Below are positions 34,657 to 48,001 of a stretch of 64,000 nucleotides of DNA, one piece after another; positions within the stretch are counted from its first letter, which is position 1, and each line of letters begins with the position of its first letter. Source of the stretch: Scatophagus argus (taxonomy: Eukaryota > Chordata > Actinopteri > Scatophagidae); NCBI RefSeq assembly GCF_020382885.2, contig NC_058495.1, forward strand, positions 18,334,127-18,398,126, in the 5' to 3' direction. Both the position numbers and the translations under genes were made by a program. The notes beneath the pieces were generated by a model that did not search any database, was not told the DNA's origin, and worked only from the letters and a program-made list of their open reading frames with translations.

Positions 34657-35102
34657 ATCAGCCACAACATTAACACCACTGACAGGTGAAGTCAGTGGTG
34701 TCTGTCCTGTCTACCTCTTCTCCCCTCCGTTCACCCGGCCGACTATCAACAGGATAGTTCTCCCTTGCAAGCCGGGTCCTGCTCAAGGTTTCTTCCTGTT
34801 AAAAGGGAGTTTTTCCTTGCCACTGTCTGCTTGCTTGGGGGTTCAGGATCTGGGTCTCTGTAAAGCACCTAGAGACAATTTTGATTGTACGGTGCTATAT
34901 AAATAAATTGAAATGAAATGAAATGAAATGAAAACACCACCCACCTAAACACTGCAGACCAAATACACCCCCCTCGTGGCAACGGCTCTTCCCACCCTCC
35001 CACCTGCAGGCCCCATCCTCCCCTGGCAGGTCAGAGCTGCTTTGGCAGCACAAAATGGGACCTACAAAATATTTAGCAGACCTTATTAATGCTGTGGCTG
35101 AT
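34657..35102. mobile_element. TIR transposon fragment interrupted by a second dispersed repeat
   Basis: The left end ATCAGCCACAACATTAA and the inverted right end ATCAGCCACAGCATTAA differ at one base. The right arm also reads, inverted, GGTCCCATTTTGTGCTGCCA, which I recall from a very common fish Tc1-like repeat family. The middle (about 34690-34925) carries a different repeat whose end is GTTTCTTCCTGTTAAAAGGG, a GGTGCTATATAAATAAATTG tail and (TGAAA)n, typical of a SINE/LINE 3' tail. This looks like a nested insertion. Confidence 0.6.
34690..34930 (+). repeat. SINE/LINE-tail-like dispersed repeat with (TGAAA)n end
   Basis: It contains TTTCTTCCTGTTAAAAGGGA, CACCTAGAGACAATTTTGAT and GGTGCTATATAAATAAATTG before a short TGAAA pentamer array (34910-34932). 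I remember this tail as abundant in teleost genomes; the exact family was not checked. Confidence 0.55.
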
Positions 35103-36012
35103 CTGTGTGTCTTCAAACACTGTTCTGTTCACCCTGTCCCAAACCTGATGGTCTACTTGCCCCTGATGCATCTGTTTTAAAAACAAGGCACTCATTATTT
35201 ATTTTTACCTTTGCCTTGAAATTGTCCATGTCTCTGGAATATATATATGGCAAAATCAGGGACAGTGAATCTCAAAGATCTACTGTCCCATCAGGGATCT
35301 CTCCCAGAAAACATTTCAGAGAGGTAATGTGCAAATCAAATGTTAAACCTCATAGGATTGTTTTTACTACAATATGATGCCATTTATGTGTCATGTGAAA
35401 AGCTACCCAAAGGACATAAATGTCAACTTTAATGAGTAAAAAGTTGAATTGACAATGAAGATTCATTGAATGTGGAAGTTGGACCTGTTTCCCATGTGTT
35501 GCACGATGCCTTCAACAGTGTTTTCATCTGTCTAACTAACCCAGGGCAGTTCCAGACAAACAAAAAAAGAGAGGCACACCATGCAGCAGAGTCTCTGACC
35601 CTCAGACACTGTAAATACTGTGTAGACAACATTCACACATGTTATCTGGTGGTGAACTGTTGATGAGGATCATTTCCATGTTGTTCCATCAGCATGTTTT
35701 GTGTCTCTGTGAGGTGCCAGCGGTGGTAAACAGAGTCTGATTGCTCACACTTCATCTCAGGGCAGCGTCCTGGGTGGAGGCCAGCAGGGTTAGTGATCCT
35801 CTCCCACGTCTTTCCTGCTCCCCCTCTCCACACAAACTTTTATTTTTTCCAGATTTGAGAGAGGACTAGAACCAGCAAGCAACATATCAAGACACACCAA
35901 CCATTGACCTTTGAACTTCTATGTTTTAATTAAAATTTCTGTTGTTTCTGTAACTTATTCACCCTTTCTTATTTGGATGTTTTTTTACCACCCGACTGCT
36001 TCATTGCTGTGA

Positions 36013-37664
<1,652 letters not shown>

Positions 37665-38210
37665 TGCGACAGACGTGGAGAGAGAGGGAGACAAGAAAAT
37701 AAGAGACTTAAACAGAAAACTGGACAATGGTGAGGATGATGATGATGTCTGAATAGCCTCGGGACAGTTTGTTCAGACCATCTGCCAACGAAAGGACTCT
37801 GACTTGACTTGTGTTTACTTCCTCTCAGGTTTGCTGTTCTTCATATGGACAATCTGTTAAATCTGCTGAATGTATTTGGTGATTAATGTTAACAATCCTA
37901 AAACAAAACCCTTTTATTTCTGCTAATACTCTATACTGATGTTCTGAACATGTATATTCGTTATATTCACTTTGGTATGTTTGGTATGTTTTGGTACAGT
38001 CTTCTGTGGATCTGAGGTGAGATGATGAAACCTTCAGCCTTTAGCAAACTTTGGTTAAGTTGGTTCATTTCACTGACTTTGTTACTCTTCTGTACATGAA
38101 TTACTGTTCCTTAATTATCACTTTGGGGGTGCAGTGGCTGTTGCCCAGCAAAAATGCAAAAATACAGCAAAGAAAAGAGAGAAAAAAGTAAACAGAAAAT
38201 AAATTTGGCT
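37665..38210 (+). other. tmem233: Probable tmem233 3' UTR
   Basis: Non-coding sequence follows the stop. An AATAAA at 38198-38203 is the first canonical signal seen; the actual transcript end is uncertain. Confidence 0.35.
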
Positions 38211-38722
38211 ATTTGGCTCGAGACTCACAGTTGGGATTCGAAGTCAGAATATCTTGGCCTTTGCTGCCTTAGTTTTTTTTGTATGAGCAACCTGACTAAA
38301 TAGCTGAAATAACTCTTTAACAGCCTGTTAATCTACTAATCCTGTTAATCACAGAATTGGGCTATATCAGCTGTCATGTTATTTAAGTGATGCCACTTAT
38401 CCTAACATGTCTCCAAACTGTAGCAGAATTTGTCATCAAAGCTACTGAATCCTATAAGAGTAAACGCAAACCAGGTGATAATGGGTGGATGCCGATTGCC
38501 TGGTAGTTTCCTGTTAAGTGGACGGTACAGGGTCAGTAAGGTACCTAACTATAGGGAGCAAAAAAAAGCTCAGTTCAACACTGAATAGTTCAACACAGGA
38601 TTACCCATCAGTCATGGTGCTCAAAAGCTCAAAAGGTGTTTACACATTCATATAGAACAGTGTTCTGTAAGTTTATCTGAGTTTCTAAATGTCTGTGCTG
38701 TTGTTGTAATTATCATTAGTGA

Positions 38723-39010
38723 TGTGAGCCCAGGTCTGGGTGCTTCTGTGTAGAGTCTGCATGTTCTCCCTGTGCCTGCATGGATTTTCTCTGGGTACTC
38801 CGGCTTCCTCCCACAATCCCAAAAACATGCACATTAGGGTGATTGCCTGCTCTACATTGCTCTCAGGTGTGAGTGTGTGATTGCCTGTCTTTGTGTGTCA
38901 GCCCTGCAATTGACTGGCAACCAGTCCAGGGTGAACCCTGCCTCTCGCCCGTAGTCAGCTCGGATAGGATGACGGATAAGGCGGCACGGAAAATGGATGA
39001 ATGGATGGAT
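38723..39010 (+). repeat. tRNA-derived SINE, 5'-truncated
   Basis: The body carries GTCTGCATGTTCTCCCTGTG, ACTCCGGCTTCCTCCCACAA, GACTGGCAACCAGTCCAGGG and CTCTCGCCCGTAGTCAGCT, ending in an ATGGATGAATGGATGGAT tail. The same body occurs at 49262-49404 and inverted at 57480-57828. The tRNA-like head is missing here. Confidence 0.8.
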
Positions 39011-40674
39011 TGTTGATGTGACTGTCTAAGTGGTTAAATTGAAAGATATACAAATGAAATACTCTGACATCTCATGAGGGAGATGTCATATCTTTGAGAT
39101 TTTCTACACCTGTTGCCTATGAGATCCTCACACCCCACCCATCCTTTCCATTTTTTCTTTTAGTTCTGTTTAACCCAAGGTTTCAAGGCACAACTATTAG
39201 AATTATTTACAGAAAAAGGCCTATGTAAAATAATTCTTTTTCACTTTAGTTCATTCACATAGAAACATCCTGAACCTTGAACCACAAGCTGCCTTGCTTG
39301 GACATTTTCATGTAGTTTGATATGTCACAGCATATCCCCACCTAAAAATAAATCTCCCCTGTGCGCTGCAGGTTGCCCGGCATGTCATGCGGTCAAGCAG
39401 AACTGACCCTGTTGCGAGGTAACTGAAACATATGAAAAGTGTCATAAAATGTGGGAGGAAATAAAGTGATGATTCAGAGGGGTTCAAGCAGGACGGTCCT
39501 GATCCTGGGCACCCATTTTAATTTCATCTCAGTTTTTCATCGTCGCTACAACACTTTCAGGCTTTATTTTCACAGCTCTCCACAGGGCAATAAAGACCTT
39601 TATGCACCCTTATGATACAAATCATACATGCCATACACAAAACAAAATGTGCCATTTTCATTTCCATCAAAGGAATCTTGTGTGTGCAGGTGCCTCTGAT
39701 GTAACAGGACTGCTGCCAAGTTTCAGCAGTTATTCTATTGCACTTGGACAAATTAGTCTTGGCAGTAATCTTGTACTATTATCTCCCATTACTTGAAAGA
39801 AACATGCAACGTGTTTGTGGTGCCACCTCTTTGATGCCGCACCAAAGCAAAACTCGAGAGAACAAGATGAAAAATGAAATGAGTGCGGGGATTAGGCAAC
39901 TTGAAAGCACTTAGTGTGATTATCTAGGGATCTTTGTGACAGGAAATGTATTACCTTACCATATAATGAAGCTCCTTTGTATTGGAGATTCACACAAACA
40001 AAATTCATTAATAGAGTTTTCATTTAGTTTTTTAAACATTAAAAATAGATGCTGATTTACAGCTTTGTGTGGCAGCTGCTTTGTTTTCCTCTGTACCGGA
40101 ATAATGAACACTTTTCCATCTCACATTTGCAGCATCAAGTCACCTCAAGTTGTGCTGTTGTGTTGCTAGCTGCACCACAGCCGGTACATTTGGAGAGCAC
40201 TCCATGACTCACACAGAGTGCCAGTAAATAGGCCACTCAAACCAGCTGCTTCCATTAGCACCAGATAGAGCCACCATACCTACATATCCCATGACACATT
40301 CCGCCCAGGAAGCAGCAGTACGATCCAGTTTGAGTAAATGAAAGAGGATAACTGTGGGAATGTCGCAGAGCAGGCAGGCAGGCACACATAAACATGCGTT
40401 CAGGTACCCAAAACCTGTGACACGTTCGACTATTCATGTTGTGGTGTTTTTTTTTTTTTTATGTTATTTTATTTTGCAGGGTTTACTTTTGCAAATACCA
40501 AATTTATTTATTTATTTTTTTAAGGCTGCATTATGTTTACATGTTATCACCTTATAGAATTGTTAATTCAAATACACTCATGTCTCCACCATGTCATTAG
40601 ATAAAAATCTGCCAACAGCTAAATTCTCCACTATGTCCACCAGTTAACTGCTAAGTTTGTCTGCTTCTGGTAGC

Positions 40675-41070
40675 TGTTACACAAGCTGAGTGGAACCCAG
40701 ATGACAGAGACGAAACGCAATATGATTAATGGCACTAACAGAAAACCACAGAAGAAGGCACTCAGAGCAGATGACTTGATAAGAACTGAACCCAAAATGG
40801 CCTAAAATGCAAACTAAGCCACCAAGGCTACGAAGTGCAGGTGAAGAGACAGACAGAGACACACAGGTGAGGTGAAGAAATAAGAGGAGTTGATAGGCTG
40901 AGGAAAACACTGGGATAAGAACAGAACTAATGAGGCTGATGCAGGACAGGTGTGCAGTAAGAACAGGTGCAGGAGAGGTAAAGACGGAGACCACACCCAC
41001 AGAGAGAAACACAGTTAAGGAAACACAGGGGGAAAAGGAATCACAGGAAAACACAAACGTGATCATGACA
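40675..41070. repeat. Possible dispersed repeat fragment
   Basis: An A/G-rich stretch with ACAGGTGTGCAGTAAGAACA, CCACACCCACAGAGAGAAAC and a closing AACGTGATCATGACAG resembles a family of fish repeats as remembered. Without a second copy in the window this is a weak call. Confidence 0.25.
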
Positions 41071-42414
41071 GGTAGTACACAGTGGATTTTTTTTAGATCT
41101 TTTTCACTGCGTGCATCTGGAAACGCCACTCATCAGAGCTGAGAGAATAAACCACAAGTGTAAAGTGATGTGCGTGGAAACCAGCAGCTGAGCTGAAACA
41201 CACTGTAGAGATGAGAGGAATCGCAGGGCAGGGTAATAATTACATGTTTGTTCATCACTGCAATTCACTTAGTTATGCTCTAGTTTATTGTGCTGGCCTC
41301 ATCATGGTCATTACAGTCATACTGTGCTGTGACATATCTGATTAATTAGACCGTTTGTTGTTGTTGACGCTGCTGGTCAGTCAATATCTTCATCATTGTC
41401 ATCATGCATTTGCAGCTCTCTGCTGTTGAGACGCTTTTCTCTCCGTTCATAAACGTGTTAACACAGTATTTTGACATACACGTCTACACTGATATCGCTT
41501 ACGTCAACACATATCTTTGTCCACTTGAAGTGGTGCCCACTACTGATTGTTATAGACACCCAGCAGCGTAACTTGATGGTTATCAAAATAAATCTGTCTG
41601 TTATGTTACATTATGCAAACAAATAAAGTCTTTGTCCTTGTCATATGACTTTATGAACTCACATCAAACATTATTATTGATATTTACACCTAAACAATGG
41701 GATATTATCCTGAAGGAGTGAAGCACAGGCAGCATGAGAAGTCAACTGAGAAATATAAATGCATTTAAGTAAGAAGCTTAATGCACTGCATAAAGTGCAT
41801 ATTGTTTCTATGAGCTTTTCTTAAAAGTTTTACTTTGTCTCGTTTTTACCTTAAATAACATATTATAATAGTCTATATTTAGAAATTATTTTATCACAAA
41901 GAGTAACGTGTAAGAAATGTCATTTTCTGACCTGCTACAGTTTGTCCTCTGTATAAATACCAACATCAACACACACCTGCCTGCTATATCATGGACTACA
42001 CTGCACAGTGAGGTCAACACAGGCTGAAACTGATTATCACACTAATTTACATACAGTAGGAGGATCAACTAAGACTTTACTGAATTCAAAAATGTACCTG
42101 CTCTGAGAACAGATTTCTGTGAATTACACGTCCTGCAGTTCTTTAGCCCCATTCTGAAACGTTACCCTTATCAGCTTCATGTGTGTAGGCGTATCTGCAT
42201 TACAGTGTTGTGTGTGGCTTGCTAGGGGAGATTAGCAACACTGCAGTGTAAAAGACGATCAGGCTTATCTACGGGAAGCAAAGAAAATGAGAGACGAATG
42301 GAAAATTACTGAGTTGTTTGCTGTGTGGTTATAAATTAAATCAACAGTTGTTCTTGTGGTGAGATGTGCTCAATGAGGATTTATGATTTACATTTAGTCA
42401 GCGTACCTTTGCTA

Positions 42415-42434
42415 TTATATATATATATATATAT
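42415..42434. repeat. (TA)n tract
   Basis: About ten AT units in intergenic DNA. Confidence 0.9.
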
Positions 42435-45057
42435 CATCATGGTCAAAAAGTAGTTGCATAGATATATATGATAATGAAAAACCACGATTCGTGAGCCTAT
42501 TCAAAATATCTGTAAGAAACAACGTGCCCATTTCAGTAGTGACATCTTTCAATTTTGAAACCATCTGCCATATTGTTAAAGGTCCAGATTTAAGGGCAGA
42601 TATGGAGTATAGTACACATAATTACGATTTTATTTAGTGTATAATCACCCAAAACTAAGGATTGTACCTTCAAATGAGCTTTTTAGATCCACAGAGGGAA
42701 CTCTCAGTGTTTCTACAGAACCAGCAAAGCGACACAGGTTTTCGCAGTGGCAGGAGAGCGAGACGAGGGCTGATGAGGGCAGCTGATTGCAATCTGCAAC
42801 CACACCACTAGATGTCACTAAATCTTACTCCTCCCTAAGTCATGATGGTGCAGTTAGAAAGGCCACAGATTAAAACCAGTGAACCTCGCTGGAGCTGAAA
42901 TGATGTAATCTGTAAATAGGAAGATGTAAGATTGTCTGAGCGTTCCTCAGCAGTAAGTCTAAACTATATTTCAAAATGGACGACTGCTGATATTGTTTTC
43001 TGAAGCAGCAAATTAGAGTTTCAGCAGCTGATCAAAATCGGGCAGTAAAGAAATGTTTCCTCCCACATATTTTACATTCTCTTTTCGGCAATTTTAATAA
43101 TCATTCCACAGGTGGATGGAATTTACGTTTATGGCAAGCAGACGACAGACGAAAGTGTTTGAAGTCTTATCTTCTGCTGTTACAGCTGTGTGCACCTTTT
43201 TTTAGCATGTCCTCCCAGCCTTCTTCTGCCTTTGCTTCTGAGAAGACCTTCTTAAAAGAACCAAAGTGCAACCAAAGTGCCAATCTGTTGTGCAACAACT
43301 TTTCCCACTCAAAGTAATAACCGACTTTGATCCCAAATCACTGAATTAAGAGTTCATTAATTACTTTATATTAATTAGTTTATGATTAATGACTTTGAGA
43401 TAAAAATTACTAACACTTTTATCTTTGCTGCACACTCAGTCCCATTGGAAAGTTGGAGATTCTTGATTTTTCACATGAAGCCTGTTAGTTTACAAAGTCA
43501 ATTCAAAGTTACAAACTGGACCTTTTCTACACTTGCCAGTAATAACATTTTTGGCCTGTAGAGGGGCCTCAAACAAAATGTTATACATTTTCCCCAGAAA
43601 TGATCCTGCCTTGCGGTAAAGTGAACTACATTCATAGTTTTTGTAGTTGTCAATGTCCATATTAAGAAAGCACAACAGCAGAGGAAGCCATTTCCATGGA
43701 GCGCCTGCATTTACATTGCAACATTAATGCAATGCAAAAAACACAAACTGATGCCAACAAACAAAATATTTGAAATTAAAATGGTAATGCGGCAGTGTTC
43801 AGCTCCCTCACTTTGTAAATGAGACATTTGCAAAAAGAATTGTTTTGTTTTGAAAGTGTCCGCCTTGATGAACGCTAATAACTTATTGCCTCAGTAAATG
43901 TAATTCTAAAATGAATTAAACATTTTATATAAGTCTCTCACTTTATGGAATAATCTCTTTGTTTTTCTCCTTCATGCACATCAGCCAGCTGTAGCCTCAT
44001 GGACTTACACAGAGCGAATAATGTTGTGTCATTTCTCCCAGCAAATAATACGTCGGAACAACTTGAGCAAAAACAAGATCTCATGAGCGAGATCACCGTG
44101 ACAGACAAAGAAAGATCATCACTCTGCTGCAGAAACATTGGATGAATACAGTGCAGAGTTTTCATTTGAAACAGAACATGATCTCCTAGTGGAGCAATTG
44201 TGTGTGTGGGTATGCTGCACAGTCCTCAAACACTGCAATACTCTTTGTCTCACTCTCTGCCAGCTGTCAGCTGCTTTTCAGTCTTGAAGACATCTCTGCA
44301 CTGAAATCATATTGTAAACAGTTCATATATTAGTGTTTCTTAACAGAAACCCTGACAAAGTGATAATCTTTGGCTTACTGAGATTTGAAACAGGCCTTGT
44401 ATTTGAGTATCAGTCAGGGGAGGAAAGGATAGGATTATGTAATGACTTTACAATCAGTAAACATGCAGTCTTGTTTATTTATAAGCTTGCACTGGTGCCA
44501 ATTCATTACCATCTAAAACCTCGTATAAAAATACTCCCCCCGGGCTTTCAGGGCTATCCGGTATTGGAGCACTATCAAACTCCAAAGGGCGCATCATTAG
44601 CAAAACCAAAGGAAATGGGTGGGGCTGGGAATATCGAAGCGGCATCAGGATGGAAGAACAAAACAGCGACAACAGTAAGACTTGGACAGGCAAGCTAAAG
44701 TTCTAATTTTGGAAATGACATAAACTTGCTTTGAACTGGGTATACCATTTAAAAGAAATAGAATTCCCTTGATTGAGCCTAAATTTGGCTTCCTCTCATA
44801 ATAGCTGAGCTTGTCTCCCTCTGTTGTGTTGAACAGCTGAAATAATTTGTTTGGTCATATTCTGCACTGCGATGTGAGGCGGAAGTCATTGTTTTTGTCT
44901 GACAGGCGGCCTTGCTTGTTCGTCGTAACAACCTCCACCACCACCACCCCCTCCCACCAACTCCTGTCTGCAGCAGCAGCCCTGTGTAATTACATCCAAC
45001 CCGTTTCTCTCTCCCCTACGCTTGATATCACTGCTGACATCCACTAGCTCAGCCCCT

Positions 45058-45107
45058 CCTCTCTCTCTCTCTCTCTCTCTCTCGCACACACACACACACA
45101 CACACAC
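45058..45107. repeat. Compound (CT)n(CA)n microsatellite
   Basis: CT tract at 45058-45083, one G, then CA tract at 45085-45107. It lies at the start of the presumed enho first exon or promoter. Confidence 0.93.
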
Positions 45108-45109
45108 TC

Positions 45110-45358
45110 TGTGTATTTGCTATTGGAGAGCTCGCTCACAATCAAGTGTGCAGTCCTGCCTTGTTTTCAGTTGTGTGTGGTGCAGCGGAGCAGATGGAGA
45201 AGCAAAGGGAGAGGGAGAGACAGAGGCAGAGATGAGAGAAGATGAAAAGAGCCCGGCAGACAGCTGAAGAGAGAACTGTTATCCATGAAACAGAGAATGG
45301 AGGATGGCTGAATGATTCAGTGGGATATTTTTTCAGCAGACAAACTGTTGGCTGTGAG
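45110..45358 (+). other. enho: Possible non-coding first exon of enho
   Basis: A purine-rich stretch ends in GCTGTGAG|gtaagt, a near-perfect donor at 45359. A matching acceptor, tcctctcttacag, lies at 47280, 508 bases before the enho ATG. Human ENHO also has a non-coding first exon, as I recall. The 5' limit is unknown. Confidence 0.35.
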
Positions 45359-47280
45359 GTAAGTGACCAACTAGTATAAACCTTTAGGACTTTGCTCTGC
45401 ATGTGACAGCATACGAAATTCATAAATCTCGGCATCTTGGTGAGCTGAATTTAACATTCAAGATATTTTTGCAACAGGGCTGGAGGCAATCTGAGTCTCT
45501 TAAATTGTGACATAATTAGATACACACAGTGGTTGTGACTGCTACATCCTCTGACTCTCAGGAGAAGTTTTGAACCACTGGTGATGAACAGCAAGCCTTC
45601 TTAATATTCCTTAGAGTGAAGGAAGGGAGGTTCCACTCCACCTGAGGGATTAAGGTGGAGGTGGGTTAAGGTGCTGCGCTAAGGCTGTGTCAAACGCTCT
45701 GTGACTTGATCAAATCCACTTGTCACACTCTGTGGGTATGAAACTCACTGAGGCGGGGGGTGGAGGTGGGGGTGGGGGGTGTTTAGGACAGATCTGATGC
45801 TCAGACCATTTGATAACAGGTGTCTGTGTGTGACAGTGCTATCACCTGCATGCAAAAGTTGGAGTGCTTTTTTTTTTTTTTTCAGTAAAGCCTTTCAGCA
45901 GGGTTTCCCAACAGCTCCAGGAAGACCTTTTTGTGTGTGACAGCAGTGTGTAACCCAGGGCAAGAAAGAGACAAACTGAGTGCGACTGGGAGAGGAAGAG
46001 AGTGAGATGTGAGCGAAGTGAGTGATTCAGCTGGGGGTTACATCCTTGTGACTCACAAGCTTTTCTCATGGGAAGTGACTGGCCTTATGCTATGTGTTTT
46101 GTGTCTCTATTGCACAAAGACACTACAAAGTCAGAAGCACAAGGCCATTTGTTTTCAACGAATGTCAGCAAAGAAGCAGGATGCACATCACAACAAATAC
46201 TCTGACCTGAGAAATTCATCGATCAATTCTCAGAACAAGTGATAAGTTTTTATAATTTTCTTAATTTCTATCTTCTGAATCTACATCAGCACATGGGTTG
46301 TCATACTGCATTTGTTAATTTGGAGGATTATGAGGAGCACACCTTGAATGTACATGTCTGTGGAAGAGTGAGACAGTGCATATGAAACATCTGATTTGAC
46401 ACAGAGTTTCAGCTAATTTTGGTGAATTAAATTACACAGCGCAACATGCAGAGACACTTTTGGTGTGTAGTTGAAGGCCTGCAGTGCAACAGTGGAACAG
46501 AGATGGGATTAAAAGGAATCCTTAATCACACCTATTCAGTGGGTGCCTCAGCAATTGGTTGTAACAATCATAGACAATGATATTATCACTTTAAAAGTGG
46601 TGCACGCTGACAGCTGTGGTAATGGCGTGAAGAGTCAAGATCAGCAGAAAAAAAGAGAAAAACATTCTTGTGTGTAAGTTGTATGAAAGAACTGATGAAG
46701 CTAATCACTGCTGCGCATAATTCTGTTTAGAAAATGCACATTACTCCTATTACAGACTACAGATGGAGTAGCCCATATAAATGCTGCCCTCAAATGGCTA
46801 ACATGAAGGCCTGTGGAATGATGCCTAATTTGTGTTAGATTGTGTTTATTTGATTCAACGTAACTTTATTAGGAAGTCGCGCTGCATGAGCACAATACAA
46901 ACAAAATAAAATAATAATGCAGCTTCTAGAGCCAGACTGTGGTACAAAATGACCATGAAACTAGTTAATAATTACCTGCTTTAGCACTGTGGTGGTACAA
47001 ATTGTCTGACAAAATTACACTTAACGATATTGACAGAACAAATGACATGCAGTAAACCTGAGGAAGAGTTTCTCATCACCAGGTGACACCAGCAAAAACA
47101 CAATCATGCAAAAAGATAAATGATGCATCTATCTCACTGCACACCAGACAAATGCTGATATGTCATGTCTCAAACATTATTATGCTCATTTACGGACAAA
47201 GCGTGTTGCTCTGTCTCATCTCATGCTCTTTCTTGTGTTCAATTACTCCTAATTGTTGTTGTTTTGTTCCTCTCTTACAG

Positions 47281-47788
47281 ACACTGGCAGACATTTACTG
47301 GAATCCTAAAAAGTGTTTTTCACAGTCTATCTAGACTACTGTGAAATCAGTGACGCCGAAAATGCTGCGAGGCTCACCTGTATGGCAGACTGGTGCCGTG
47401 TCACCTCGTGAAGCTAAAAAGAAAAACAGAACTTTGAGGAATAAACATTCATCTCTGCAGTGAAAAGCACAGGCAAACATCCCTGCTCTTTTCTAATCTG
47501 AATATTCAGCAAAACACAATGTGCACTCTGCTGAGCAACACTCTCCTTTTACAGTCACAGCACGCATTGATTTTCTCGCCTCACAATACCTAAGGCTATA
47601 TGATGGGAATTCAGAGCGGTGAGTCCATCTGTGGACATGAGTAATCATAATCCTATGGATTCAAGCATCTACAAATAAGTCTTAAATCAAGACACTGGTG
47701 ACGCTCAGTCTGAGAGGACACAATGGAATCAACCTAAAATCTAATATTTAAGTTGAATAGCGCTGGACACTGCAGTCCAGTCTTCATT
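47281..47788 (+). other. enho: Probable enho 5' UTR in the coding exon
   Basis: This stretch runs from the predicted acceptor at 47280 to the ATG. It has stops in the enho frame just before the start codon (TAG at 47758-47760), so the coding part cannot extend further upstream. Confidence 0.4.
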
Positions 47789-48001
47789 ATGGAATCTGAA
47801 GAGAGCATGACAGGACTGTCCACAGCTGCACTGGTGGCCATCGCCTGCAACACATTTGTTGCCATCCTCCTTCTTCTTCTCTGTCTAATCCTCTACCGAG
47901 CCTGCAGGGTCCCCTCCAGCCCGGAGAGGCTGCCTGTGCTAGCTCTAAATGATGGAGAAACCCAGCAGATGAACGAGCACAAGTACCTGTTGACCTCCTG
48001 A
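47789..48001 (+). CDS. enho: Adropin (energy homeostasis associated), single coding exon
   Basis: The frame gives 70 residues. A short polar N terminus precedes a hydrophobic segment (about 11-36), ALVAIACNTFVAILLLLLCL, matching human adropin ALIAIVCNGLVGFLLLLLWV almost position by position. Then come ILYRAC (human ILCWAC), a polar tail, and the C-terminal KYLLTS (human SYLLQP). Family knowledge: adropin is a 76-aa peptide linked to metabolic and endothelial control; whether it is secreted or membrane-bound is debated. A second ATG at 47807 would give 64 aa and aligns closer to the human start; the first is taken as upstream and in frame. Next to it, on the opposite strand, is dnai1, the human 9p13 neighbour, which strongly supports the call. 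The tail is 32 residues from Cys39, against 43 in human. Confidence 0.87.
   Translation: MESEESMTGLSTAALVAIACNTFVAILLLLLCLILYRACRVPSSPERLPVLALNDGETQQMNEHKYLLTS

Larger units (their letters stand above)
38211..45050. other. Intergenic region between tmem233 and enho
   Basis: No supported gene. It holds a SINE fragment (38723-39010), a possibly repetitive A/G-rich stretch (40675-41070), a (TA)n tract (42415-42434) and otherwise A/T-rich unique-looking sequence. An open frame at 44333-44698 has no recognisable domain and no visible exon context. This is also where human-12q24-type and human-9p13-type gene order meet. Confidence 0.6.

Noticed and set aside
40677..41129. 150-residue minus-strand open frame
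   Set aside because: The hydrophobic, Ser-rich translation arises from an A/G-rich stretch that looks repetitive; no known protein family.
44333..44698. 121-residue open frame upstream of enho
   Set aside because: It has no recognisable domain, no plausible neighbouring exon and no start context; could be a repeat relic but nothing supports a gene.
47753..47788. Extension of enho upstream to a TTG
   Set aside because: There is a TAG at 47758-47760 in another frame and no ATG in frame upstream; a TTG start is not expected in a vertebrate, so the first ATG at 47789 is used.
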